From assembly GCA_026225945.1 (NCBI GenBank), contig JAMJFZ010000239.1:24577501-24641500 (forward strand): 64,000 nt of DNA, read 5' to 3'. Positions 47,446 through 58,690 of this stretch are shown here, piece by piece (within the stretch, counting starts at the first letter, position 1; each line of letters opens with the position of its first letter). The translations under genes and the position numbers were made by a program. Origin of the DNA: Cricetomys ansorgei. Its lineage: Eukaryota; Chordata; Mammalia; Rodentia; Nesomyidae. Under the pieces are notes generated by a model, which saw only the letters and a list, made by a program, of their open reading frames with translations, did not search any database and was not told where the DNA came from.

Positions 47446-49195
47446 ATCTATATGAATACAAATAATGAGTGATCTTTTTGAATGTTTCACCTTTTTATTT
47501 TTTAGTCTCCTTGTGGAATTAACAAAGAACTGTGTTTTAGTGAACATTACCAGGAGCAAGAGGCTACTTTCCACATTAGATTACATGCTTGTAGTTCTAG
47601 TTAGTATAAGGATGTCTTGAGAAATACATAGTAAAGCTTTATTTCATTTAGGGAGTTATTGAAACGTCACATGATGTGACAAGCAGGAGTGATAAACTTA
47701 CTGCAGCACATAATAATGTTCCATCTGCCCACAGCAACACCTTCGTTACCTGACCTTTCCCTAGACACGGGAGCTCGCTCACTTCCTAACAGTTTTACTG
47801 TTCTACCCTAGATACATTTTTCATGAGCAATTATTAACAGCTTCATTTCTAACAACAGTACCATGAGCACCACAGCCTTTTTGCATTCATTTGTAGGGGA
47901 ATTTACACATGTGTGGCTTAATGACTTTGCAAGGCATACTGAACTTTATTTTTGAAAGATGTGATTAGAATTTACTCCTTTAATTTTCCAGTGCTCTTGT
48001 TTCTACCTGCGTAGGTTAGTAAGCCTCTTATCCCGTTTTATGTTGTGCATTATAAATCTGTGCACACTAAATTAGTTTTCAAACTGAATTTAGAAATCGC
48101 CCAATTGATAAGCATGGTAAATTAATGCACAATGAAGCAGCTTGTCTTCTACAATGCTGATTGTTTACTGATGCTCTTCTCTGCCATTCTTTGCACATAT
48201 AAACAGTGTTCGTTTATTCATCCATCACTCTAACTGCTGAAACACTACAGGGTAAGTGCTGTATGTCATTTCTGCACTGTGTGTCAGAATTTTCTTGGTT
48301 TCAGAATTGTTATCTTCTTTTTTTACCCTATTTTTCCCCCTAAAGCAAATGTAATGCACTCCCTGAAATGCCAGTTGGAAAACTAATTATCTCTAAAGCA
48401 AATACAGCTGTAGCTAAAGTAGTATTACCTTGATAAGTAGTGTGTCTGCATCTGGCCTGGAGGAGTGTACCTAGAGACAATAACCAAGCGTAATATTTCC
48501 ACGTCTAGTTTGTCATCTGAGACTTCAGATAGTGAAGTGCGCTGTAGGGAAGCCATGCAGCAGCTCATTTGGAAGAAAGGACAGAGACCCTGATGTCATG
48601 CTTTGGCCAACAGATCTGGCTGCTCCTGTTTTAGGTTATATATATAAAGGAGATTTCAAATATTTATGTTTTTATACAATTTCAAAGGAGTTTAAGTGTG
48701 AATTTCCCTAAAGACTGATTGTTATATTCTATATTTTAATGAATTTTTAAAGATATAAGTTAATAATGTATACACTTATATGATGTTCTTTTCTTTAGCA
48801 TCTACTATGTGAGAAGCATTGTGTAAAATACTGTTGTCAACAGTGAAGAGACAACTTGTTGCTTCTCTAGAGTTTTCACGGCAGATGGAAAAGAGGGTCA
48901 TTGTACAAAGATCTGAAAAGACTGTTGGAGTTTTGAAGAGGATGGAAAGATCTAACGGGTAATACTGTGCCTGCTAAAGCACCCAAGGGAGTTAGAAACC
49001 AAATCAAGGAGTCATACACATGAAATGCAGTCAATGGGAAGTCTGAACTGGGTGAGAACATTGCTGATGAGTGACAGAACCAAATTCTGCTGGATAGTAT
49101 TAGTCCTTCTGAAAACATTGACTATAAATGAAGTTAGAAAACAGTGAGAGGATTTAGCTGAAAAGTCTGTATATTTGATTTTGAATTAAGTGTCA
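47446..49195. other. Unique-looking sequence, possibly containing a conserved non-coding element
   Basis: Free of recognisable repeats for about 1.7 kb. 47990-48260 and 48320-48440 contain homeodomain-type ATTA/TAAT motifs in non-repetitive context. No coding frame of note. Conservation cannot be judged from one sequence. Confidence 0.35.
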
Positions 49196-49199
49196 ACAA

Positions 49200-49560
49200 A
49201 AATTCTATACTGTGGCGGCCTAATTAACAGAATACTGATTTGGTAAGTGATAGACCGTTTAGGAGGTGAGGTCTACACTGATCCAATAGGTCACTGGATA
49301 TCATGTCCTGCAGGTCAAGTTGTTAGAAAACCCTGACACTAGGCCTGTCTAGCTCTCTGACTTCCTTTCTAGCACATGAGTCCCTTCCCTAACTTTCCAT
49401 GATAAGATTCTGCCGAGGAGGAGCCTATGCAAGAGCCTGGACCAAGCAGGTTGGCTATTCAACCTTAAAACTGAGCTAAGTAAACCTTTTTCCTTATGAA
49501 GTTGTCATCTGTCTCAGATGTTTCACCGCAATGACCAAGAACAGACTAATAAAAAGAATA
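49200..49560 (+). mobile_element. MaLR-type LTR, plus strand
   Basis: Block order matches MST/MLT1/ORR1-like LTRs: 'ttaggaggtgaggtct', 'caataggtcactgga', 'ctctgacttcctttctagca', 'aaactgagctaagtaaacct' (poly(A) region), 'ttgtcatctgtctcagatgt' and 'ttcaccgcaatgaccaagaa'. Confidence 0.7.
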
Positions 49561-49564
49561 GTGT

Positions 49565-49841
49565 GACCTAAATGACATCATGCAAGATCATTCCGGGCAC
49601 TCTTCAGAGATTATTTTGAAGCTAGACTACAAAGAAGGGGGCAGTTTCTTGAGGACAGAGTATGGTCTCTCTTTGTTTGATGTTCACGGGTACAATCCAA
49701 AACATGACTGCATTAGAATATCACTCTCACTGGAGGAGAGAAGAGAAAGTCTCAAGAGTATGCAGTAAGTGAATTCTTCCACTGCCTTATGCAATACATT
49801 TGAAACATGAAGTAGATTATATAGTGGGACTGTGTTACAGG
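49565..49841. other. Unrecognised segment with an exon-like 62-codon frame
   Basis: An open frame at 49580-49768 ends just past a 'gca|gtaagt' donor-like sequence (about 49764). A weak acceptor-like 'ctcttcag' lies near 49607. The product matches nothing I know. Candidate only. Confidence 0.25.
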
Positions 49842-49864
49842 AAAAAAAAAAAAAAAAAAAAAAA
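49842..49864. repeat. (A)23 homopolymer
   Basis: Uninterrupted A run without a recognisable retroelement body on its 5' side. Confidence 0.93.
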
Positions 49865-50596
49865 GCTAGTACCTCAGGAAACACAGGTAAGGACCAGATT
49901 TGTATCACAAAACCCTGAGTGCAGTTTCAAATGCTTCTCAAAAGTCAATATTGCTTCCTGTTAAAACTCTTATACTCTTGTTATTTTAGCAAGTTTATCA
50001 GAGTTTAATAAGAGACTAAGCCTAAACATAGAAGTGGAAAGAGCAATGAGGTTTATTTATTTTATTACACAATTAATAGCTTCTCAGTTACTCATATATA
50101 AATTCTAATGTAATTTCAGAACAAGAATTTCACTAAGCTCATTTAAATGCACAATGTTTATAGCATCAGTTTTCTAAAACATAATTGTGAGTGCATGTAG
50201 AATTGCACTAGTAAAATTTGTAAATGTATTATATGCCAGTAGGAAATGTTGTCCTAGGTTTTAAATTAAAAAGCTTCAGAGTGTTGAAATCATTGATTAG
50301 ATTCACAAAACAAAATTATTTCAGGTAATTGTGTTAATTAATTTCTCAGAAAAATTGATACCCCAAGTTACCCCATTTTTGTACACTGTCCAGACTGTCC
50401 TCAGGCAGCATGGCTGTTCTGACACTCTGGAGTCATTCAATGGTAACTCTACTTTCACAGCAGAGAACAGTGCAGCCACAGTTACTGCTGGGACACTTTG
50501 GTGTCTGCAGGAATGTTTTGGGCAGAAGGGATCCAGGATGGCCATGCCATCTGTTTTGAATGGGTTTATTAAATACACAGAGAGCAGGAAAATAAT

Positions 50597-50649
50597 AACA
50601 ACAAGCAGACAGACAGGCAGGCAGGCAGACAGACAGACAGACAGACACA
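50597..50649. repeat. (CAGA)n/(CAGG)n microsatellite
   Basis: Tetranucleotide array with a central CAGG block flanked by CAGA units. It gives overlapping low-complexity frames on both strands (50321-50708), which I do not regard as genes. Confidence 0.92.
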
Positions 50650-50740
50650 CTTTGCAGCCTAAACTGACTGAGAAGACCCTGGCTAGAGAAAACAAAACAA
50701 GCCCTTAACAGTCAGCTCATGTTTCTAATTGACAACATAG

Positions 50741-50818
50741 GTCCCAGAGAGTATCACGGTCAAGAAGAGCATCTCCAAAACGATTGAAGGGTCAATTGTA
50801 TTTGCCATTTCTATACAA
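50741..50818 (+). other. Possible small exon (78 nt), unsupported
   Basis: Acceptor-like 'tttctaattgacaacatag' is followed by 78 nt open in one frame (26 codons, begins VPESITVKKSISK) and a good donor 'caa|gtaagt' at 50819. Length divisible by three would be frame-neutral. No family is recognised and the acceptor tract is weak. Could equally be chance. Confidence 0.25.
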
Positions 50819-50974
50819 GTAAGTGATTGTGACAATACAATTAATTTGAAATGCATTTTATGTAAAATACAATGTGTACTAGTTCATAGTATAATTATAT
50901 ACAGATGGAAGGATATTCTAATACTTGTGAAATCACTAGGGTGCCGATATGGATATTCCATATTTTGCCCTCTT

Positions 50975-51045
50975 AAGTATTGAACCAAGGGCCTTGTCCA
51001 TGCAGAGCAAGTGACCTAATGCCGAGCCATACAGCAAATCATTAA
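50975..51045 (-). mobile_element. ID-type SINE, minus strand
   Basis: 'attgaaccaagggccttgtc' and 'catgcagagcaagtgaccta' then 'atgccgagccata' are the reverse of an ID element (tRNA-like body). Confidence 0.65.
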
Positions 51046-52205
51046 GATCCTAAGCTTACTATTCACAGTGCATGGCAACAGTAACAGCTGTGTTTTTCCA
51101 ATTTTATTAATGATTCCTATTTTACTGCCTATTCCGACAGACATCACTGCCAAAATGACAATATAGACATTTGAAAACATCTTTGTATCATAATAGACAC
51201 CGTATTAAAAGAAAAAATATTCATAAACTATCATCTAAATATAGCATTTATCCTAGTGTGCAAAATAATATTTTTCAGACTGTAGCTTCACTAACATTTA
51301 ACAGTATATGGATTCAAGACATATGTTGAACATATTAAGACATATTTAAATATGTATAACTTTATTTAAAAACACAATTAACTTTGAATGAAAAATTAAG
51401 TGATAAAACCTCAATCAATGACAAATTATGATGACTATCAAATCTGTGACTTCAAAGGAGATTGAACTGTATGTCAAATGGTGTCATAAGGAATCTATCT
51501 GATATGGTGAATTAATTTGATTACTATTTATTAACATGGTTCCTAAGCAGAATAAGTACTGTTTCTTTAAGCAATATCTATTTATTTTACTAACTACATC
51601 ATTACTCAAACTTAATAGTTATTTATTTACATTTCCATTAAGCATACACACACCCTCTTCTATGTGTATCCAGAAATGGTGATTTCTGAGATTGTCTAAG
51701 GATTGCTGTGGAACTTAAGCCAAATAGAAAATGTTAATTTGTTATTTATAACAATATTTTATATTGCTATAGCAATTATTTTAAGGCTCTCAAAATAGTA
51801 AGAAATATGGTTTAATATCAATGTGGACATTATCAATTGTAGCAATGATTATTTTCATGAGTACATGTTTATAATTTTTAATCAAATAAATATCTTGTTG
51901 AAATTAAATTTTAACTGAGAAACAATTGATTACAAATGATATCCAGTAATGATGCATATATAAATGTAAATATAAATTAATTCAAAATAATAAAATTTTA
52001 ACAATTAGTTTTGCAAACTGTTTTAGCATAGTTTCCTTCTGTGGTTGGACTTTAGGTTTATTATTTATGGTGAACTTCAAAAGTCTTTTGACAAAGTGTA
52101 TTTTTATAACTAGAAATATCAAGTTGCTTGGAATAGTATGGGTATGATAAAGAAATAAAGGCTTTAAGAGCTTAAGTATAAATTTTTTTGTCTCCAAACT
52201 GTATA
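51046..52205. other. Strongly AT-rich unrecognised sequence
   Basis: No gene or repeat family recognised. Confidence 0.5.
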
Positions 52206-52209
52206 TTAT

Positions 52210-53290
52210 CCATAAGAATTCTAGGAAGATGGTAGAGTAGGAAGCATAAGAAACCTGTTTCCTAGGACAATATTTAGGCTGGCAGAAATTGTCTGATGTA
52301 ACAATTTTGGCCTTCTAAATCCATGGAAGAAGTGTTAGCCTCCAAGGAAAGACTTATAGTCATTTTCAGCTGTTAGTACAGTAGAGGATACCTATGCTGT
52401 AACTCAGAGCCCCATGGGATGAAACTGCCTGTTTTCTGGAGCAGCTGATAGAGCCTCTGTGAAGAGTAGGGATCCACTCTTTCTGAGGGAAAGCATCCAT
52501 GCTCTGATTAGCAATAACTACCTCTGATCAGCATAGTGCAGACAAAGGGATGTGGGTGCTGTTTTTCTGCAGAAATCAATTCTGGTATATAAAAAGGCCA
52601 ATACTTAACTTTTTCTCTCCCCTTTGATTTTTGTCTTTTCCCCTTTTGAGGACTAGTGATTAAAGACTAAGGCACTTGAAAATGTTCAAATATGAAAGAA
52701 AAGTATCTTTAAAAGAATCATACTAATTTCAAGTGACTTTAAAAAAAGCTAAGAGTAAATGTACCATATAACTCAGGTATAACACTCCATGTCATATGCC
52801 CAAAGGATTCAGCATCCTATCCTAGGGATACTTGATCAGCCATATTCCTTGCTACACCATTCAAAACAGAAAATAGAGACAAATTAAATGTCCTTCAAGT
52901 GATTGAATGAGCAATGTGGTTCATGCACATTATGTAATAATATTCAGCTGTAAAAAACAATTAAATCATGGAATATGCAACTAATAGATGGAATTAGAAA
53001 TTGCTGTGTTGAATGTGGTAACCAGTTCCAGAAAGATAAACTTCATGGTCCCTATCATTTATGGTTCCAATTTTAAAATAGCCAGAAGAATACAATCTGG
53101 AGTGGGTGGGTAGGGATACTAGAGAAGAGTATAGCAGGTATCAAGTAATATGAGGGGGGAATGGGAATGGGAAAATGGGAAGCTTTTAACTGGTAAAGGG
53201 GAAAGGGGCCAATATAAAAGGAGGGGAAATAAAAATAATGATGCTTGCAAAAAACTCCATAAGGAATCACATAATTTTTTATTTACCTAA
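52210..53290 (+). mobile_element. LINE-1 remnant: ORF2 3' end and 3' UTR, plus strand
   Basis: 52740-53075 aligns in wording with the end of LINE-1 ORF2: 'tgccc.aaaggattca', 'caaattaaatgtccttcaag', 'tattcagctgtaaaaaacaa', 'tagatggaattagaaattgc', 'ccagttccagaaagataaac'. Numerous stops and indels; no function. 53090-53235 is a G-rich 3' UTR. 52210-52260 ('ggaagatggtagagtaggaa') resembles a LINE-1 5' UTR start, which would make this an internally deleted copy, but the middle is unassigned. Confidence 0.65.
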
Positions 53291-53332
53291 AATTATGTAT
53301 AAGTGTGATATTAATGTGTTTGTGTATGTGGT

Positions 53333-53362
53333 GTATGTGTGTGTGTGTGTCTGTCTGTGTGC
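53333..53362. repeat. Short (TG)n microsatellite
   Basis: TG run with TC/CTG interruptions, next to the 3' end of the LINE-1 remnant. Confidence 0.75.
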
Positions 53363-53639
53363 GTAGAGTTGTGCTATGTGGGCTAACAAGGACTTCTATG
53401 AGAGTCATCCATTAGTAGACTAGCAAAAATACAGTAATAGTCATGAAAACCCCCGTTTTGCATTGCTCCTTAGGATATTCTATAAGACTCCCCAATATAG
53501 TATAGGCTAGTTTTCTCAACTTTAGTTGCCTCCCAGAGCTTAAAGGTAAATCCCAATTCCTAAAGACACCATGAACTTCACACACAGGATTCAGAGGATC
53601 CAAGCTGGGTCTGGCCTGAAAGCCTCTTTCTTGTATAGT

Positions 53640-54435
53640 GGAATTGTCCTGTGTGAAAGCTAAGGTCTACATTCCAGGAGCTACAAACATTCAGAAGCCT
53701 TTGTGAAACTAAAGGAGTGGTGGTCCATATCTTTAATCCCTAGAAGAAAACAGTGGAAGCAAACACAGGAAGCAGAACTCAGAGGTCAGTGTCACACAGG
53801 ACTTGACATCTGAGATGAGTCAGAGTTGCTAATGGTGCACAAAGTGACTAATCAGAGGAAGGGTTAGCAGAGTAAGGACATGCCTAACTCTCACAAGAAA
53901 AGGCAGGCTCTCAGCTCAGTTAAAGAGAGTTACTTAGGAGTTAGAGCAGTGAGTTGAAGCAGTCCATCAGATGGCAGTTGAGAAGCAGACTGAAGAGTCA
54001 TTTGAGGAGCAGTTAACACAGTTGAAGAGTCAGTTATAGAGGAGTCACAGAAGCTGAGGCAGGAGTAAGTTACAGAAGAATTAATAAAGTCAGTTGCAGC
54101 ACTGGAAGGAAGGATGGAGCAGTGAGAGCTCAGAGAGAGATACAGAAACACAGAAGAGTTTAGTAAATGAGGTCCAGAATAGAGAGTGAGTTGAACCAGA
54201 AGAGTCAGAGTTTGGAAGGAGCTAGTCAGAGTGGCTCATTCAATAGTAGTTCTCAGAAGGCTAAGACTAAAGCCTACTAGGTCCAGGCTAGCAGTTTAAA
54301 TGTATGAAGGCTGAAGCCTTCCAGTTGAAGAATTAAGCCTAGATAGGAAAGACACTGAAACTCTCTAAGGTTCCAGGCTAGAACCAGTGATTTAATTAAG
54401 CAAAGAATAAAAGCCCTATGTATGGAACCAAGAGC
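53640..54435 (+). mobile_element. Long-R LTR-like element, copy 2
   Basis: Shares blocks with copy 1 (16386-17865): 'gtgtgaaagctaaggtct', 'tgaca.ctgagatgagtcag', 'ggctctcagctca', 'gaagctgaggcaggagtaag', 'actaggtccaggctagca'-type text near 54278, and 'gcaaagaataaaagccc' near 54402. It is uninterrupted, so it shows the pre-insertion structure of copy 1. No coding capacity. Confidence 0.65.
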
Positions 54436-54479
54436 TACATCTAACTATACTTTGATTACTAACTTTTTATAGTAGCAGA

Positions 54480-55590
54480 AAGTATATGTCAGCTGTTATG
54501 CCAGGTAAATAACACATAATCTTATAAATCTGGGCTGTTTATGGGCCGCACAATAACCAACAAGATAAGAAATCCCTGCATGTGCAACACTGACATCATA
54601 GCTGACAGTAAAGAACAGTGAACTAATTGGATTTAAGGAGATTAATAGAGGTGGGGGGGTGGATCTTGTACTAGAAACCTTAGTCAGCTACCAAAAGGTT
54701 AGTAAGTTATATCTCAGGATATAAAAGGAAGCAGTCAGTTCATAAGCAGGTCATAGTTCTCAGTTCAGAGTTCACAGTTAGTTCAGAGTTAAGATGGAGA
54801 CTGAGAGAATGGAAGGAGATTGAGACAGAATGTGCTAGTTAACTGAGAATCAGAAGGTCAGAGGCAAAGTGAAGGACAGAGTAAGTACACATGTTTAATC
54901 CCAAGTCTGAAAGTGAATCAGAGAGAAGAATTGGCAGAGTGATACCTGAGATGAATCAGAGTGAAGAACAGGCAAAATGATTAATCAGAACAAGAGTTAG
55001 CAAGCAGAGTGAGTCAGACTGAGAACATGCCCAACTTCTCACATAGAAACAGGCTCTCAGCTCAGAGAGTCAGGCAGTCAATTATAAAATCAGTCAGATA
55101 AGACACAAATGCAGTTCAGCAGAAGGACTCAATGAGTTTGGGAGAGTCAGTTAACAGCGAGAGTAAGTTTGAAGCAGAGCAGAGACAGTTCAGTCAAAGA
55201 AGTTGTAGGAGTCAGCTAGAGAGTAAGCTGGAGTTCAGTCAAAAATAGTTGGCTCTGAAGGTCACTTTGAACCAGTCTTCTTGGAGAAGAGTTAGAGCTA
55301 GAAAAGCAACAGTGAGTGAATTTAATCAGCCAAGTAGAAGAGTCAGTTGAGTTCATTTATAACTCTGAGTTCAGAAGGAGCTAGTCAGAGTGAGTCAGTC
55401 AGCAGTCTCAGAGGCTGAATTGATCATGGTTTAGGTTTGCAGATCAGATTATATGGAGGCTGAAGCCTTGTAGGTCTAGGATTAATATTACAATATTGTA
55501 TGAAGGCTGAAACCCTCTAGGGCTATGGATTGTATTATCAAAGAATAAACTGTCCTCTGCCATGAGCCCATGATAATAATAAATAAAAAC
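54480..55590 (+). mobile_element. Long-R LTR-like element, copy 3, with U3/TATA
   Basis: Begins near 'tgtcagctgttatgccaggt' and carries a TATA box ('ggatataaaaggaag', about 54718). It then has the CAGAG-rich body homologous to copies 1 and 2 ('ctgagatgaatcagagtgaa', 'caggctctcagctcagagag', 'gaaggagctagtcagagtga') and ends with 'aagaataaactgtcctctgc' at about 55540. TATA-to-AATAAA distance is about 0.8 kb, long for an R region. Interpreted as a solo LTR of a rodent endogenous retrovirus. Confidence 0.62.
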
Positions 55591-56865
55591 ACCCACATCA
55601 ATGCACATAGTGTGTTATCTCTATGTTGAGTTATCAAGTTGTAGTTTGTATAGAAGTTTCTCAGAAGGTAATAGCATCAAAAAATAAATAAGTAAATAAG
55701 TAAATAAATACATAATAAAGACAAACACTATTTGGAATGAATAATGAACTTGTTTTAATTAATAAATGTGCTTGAATTTATTTCCCCAGATTAGTCAAAT
55801 TGTATGATTTTATTTCACGTTAATTCCACTGGTTTACTGATTAATTTGCGATTAATAAGCACAGCATGTTTCTAATATATTGATGACATTACAACTTTGG
55901 AACATTTTCTTTGGCTTTATGTGAAATATGACATTTGTAGCACTCAAATGAAATAGAGCCGTTATTTTGAACTCTGTATGAAACACAAAATGTGAACACT
56001 TTTTTTCTATAGCCTGGGACTATTAATAGAAGAGAAAAAGCCATTAATTTATTTGCTGAGAAGCACAGTTATCTTAACATTCCAAACTAAATAAATGAAT
56101 AGTTCAAGAGAATGTTCTGTTCTTGATGAGAGGAGTATTTTCTTCCTTTAAAAATGACCTTCTACCTAATGGAAAATAAACAAACAAACAAACAAACAAA
56201 CATTTCTTTCCATTTTCTGTTTTCACACCTTTTCTTATGAGGTTTTTGTCAGTTGCTCCCCTGATGACCTTGGGGACTTTGCCCACCTATGACAAAGTCT
56301 CCAATACTACATAAAATGACAGATAAAAACATAGATTTGAGCTAATTCCATTTTATTCTATGATTATCATTTTATCTAATTAAGGATTGGCATGATTTTC
56401 CTTTTAGTAGTGAAGTAGGAAGGAACCCCTGACCTTGTGATTAAATTGAACTTCAATTTCAGTTTTCTGGGTAACTGTGTGTGTGTAGTTCTTAACTGAA
56501 ATGTGACAGTTTGTAGGACTGCAGACTTAATCTGTAGGGACTCATTTGATTCTAACTATAAGTAGTATCAGAATAGAATAAAAATATTGGACATGCAGTT
56601 TCTGCTGCAGAATTATATGAGTGTTCAAGATGGTTCCAAGTATGAATCATACCAAGCTATACATAGGAATCAGGAGCTTCAAGTAAAAAACAAGTAGATT
56701 AACAAACAAACATCAGAACTGTATAACCATCTCTCTTGGAAAAAGCTCATTTCTCTTTAGGGTTCTTCTGGTGTGTTCCCAGAAAGAGAAAACAACTAAC
56801 ATTCATATTGACAGAAGGAATGAAGATGGTAAATTTCAGGCTTTCATATATATATAATGTACAGT
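55591..56865. other. AT-rich sequence with homeodomain-like motifs
   Basis: 55730-55960 has repeated ATTA/TTAAT motifs in unique-looking sequence ('ttgttttaattaataaatgt', 'ctgattaatttgcgattaat'). An (AAAC)n run lies at 56177-56200. No exon recognised. Confidence 0.4.
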
Positions 56866-56869
56866 TGGG

Positions 56870-58620
56870 TTAGTGTTTGCTTTTCTTCTTTGGAAGCCCT
56901 TAGACCTAGAGTGGTGTCCATCCTGCAATGGTAGCAAAAGCCCTTTAGTAAATGATAACCAAGCTACAATCCATAGACCAGGAGAGGTTAGATACAGAGG
57001 TAGGGACTAGGTAGGAGACATGGATCTCCCATGGAGGGATCAATAGAATTGATTTTATGGGTGTACAGAAGTGGCTAGAGTGAGGGTAGGGATGAAACAG
57101 GAGGATCAGGTGGAGCAGGGCAGGAAAACAAGGAGAAAGGCACTGGGATTGAGGGTTATTTGAGGAGTATGGAAATTTAGCATAGTGAAAAACTTCTTAA
57201 AATATATGAAGGTGATCCTAATGAAATCTCCAAATAAAGGGGGAGGCAGGGTCCCAACTGGTTACATCTCTTGTAACCAAAGGAAGCTCCCACTACATGG
57301 ATCGTTTGCATATGTTTGGTTGTTGTTGTTGGACAAAGGGTTCCCAGGGAAATCCCCAAATAACCCAGGCTGTTGTCAAAGGATAGGTAACTGTCCACAA
57401 ACTCACAGCAAGGCCTAATTTCTGAAGGTTACATCCACACAACTCTTTGAACATGGACAGGTAGAGTTGATGCCTACATAAACCGTCCACCCCATGTTCT
57501 AGAATCTTTAGCATGGGAAGGTATCTGTAGGTTACCAGAAAAGAAATGTAAACATCAACCCAGCCAAAAAGGCTTAGATCTACTATGATATTCTGTCTAC
57601 AAAACAGACTAGGATAATGTTGTCACAAAGCTTGTGGGAGTGACCAACCAATATCTGATTTAAGACCCACTCCATGAGATGGAGCCCTAAATTTGCTTGG
57701 GTGACCAAAACTCTGAGACTAGATAACCCATGAATCTTTGATAAAACCAAATACTGTTATAATAAAAGAATGCAGAAATAAAATGACTACTAATGACATT
57801 CTGTAATACTCATAAATCAGTGCCTTGCTAAGACAGCACCAGAGAAAATTCCTCCTACAGTAGATGGGAACAAATGCAGAGACCCGCAGTCAGATGATAT
57901 ACCGAGAGTGAGCCTAGGAGCACTCAGCCATTAACTGATTTTCTCCATCAAATTCCCTCCCTATAGGCTCAGGGAATCCTACTGAAGAGGAAGCAGAAAC
58001 AGTGTAAGAGCTAGAACAGATTGAGGACACAAAGAAGACATGACCCTTTCAATCAACAGGGTCAACACATTTATGAACTCACAGAGACTATAGCAGCAAG
58101 CACAAGGCCTCATTGGTCTACACCAAATGGGATCCTGGAGCTGAAAGTGTTTCAAGCACAATGACATCTTTTGAGGTTCCCTGTTTCATGGATATCTTTT
58201 TTAATTTTATCATATATATACAAATATATGATAACTACACATATATATGATACATATATATGATATATATAATAAAATTTAAAAAGATATATATGATTAT
58301 ATTAACACATATATGATATATGTATACATGTATATGTATGTATATATATATTTGCTGTTTTCCCTTCAGGTCCTTTGTATATATAGTTGGGATTTTTCTG
58401 TGTTTTTATGGGATTCCTGAGTATGCAAATGAATGTGCATCAGCATCTATATATGTTTCTTGTGCCTTGCCTTCCGTATGTTTCTAACGTTTGTTTTCTA
58501 ATGACAGACAGAAATGGAATTTATTTGGATGGGAGTGAGAAATTGAGAGGAGTAGATAGAGAGGAAACTAATTGGGATACATTATATGTAAAAATGTGAC
58601 AAACACCTATTTTCAATAAA
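56870..58620 (+). mobile_element. LINE-1 (Lx-like) 3' UTR, about 1.7 kb, plus strand
   Basis: Extended collinear match to the rodent LINE-1 3' UTR: 'ggacaaagggttcccaggga' (57332), 'ccccaaataacccaggctgt', 'ttgtgggagtgaccaaccaa', 'tgacattctgtaatactcat', 'gggaacaaatgcagagaccc', 'atgaactcacagagactata', then after a TA-rich expansion 'ttttatgggattcctgagta' and 'cacctattttcaataaatat' at the end. The 5' side is truncated before any ORF2. The longest LINE-1 piece here; old by divergence. Confidence 0.88.
58208..58372. repeat. (TA)n/(TATG)n expansion inside the LINE-1 3' UTR
   Basis: About 165 bp of nearly pure A/T with ATAT, TATATG and ACAT units interrupting the LINE-1 consensus order. Able to form cruciforms. 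Confidence 0.85.
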
Positions 58621-58690
58621 TATTTATGTATATGTACAAATACATATATATATATATATATACACACACACATATGTATGTACATATATT
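58621..58690. repeat. TA/CA microsatellite at the LINE-1 3' end
   Basis: ATATAT core followed by ACACAC, probably grown from the LINE-1 A-rich tail. Confidence 0.8.

Noticed and set aside
50321..50708. Overlapping 124- and 125-codon frames on opposite strands
   Set aside because: Both run through the CAGA/CAGG microsatellite, which lacks stops in several frames. The low-complexity QTDR/SVCL-type segments are translation of the repeat.
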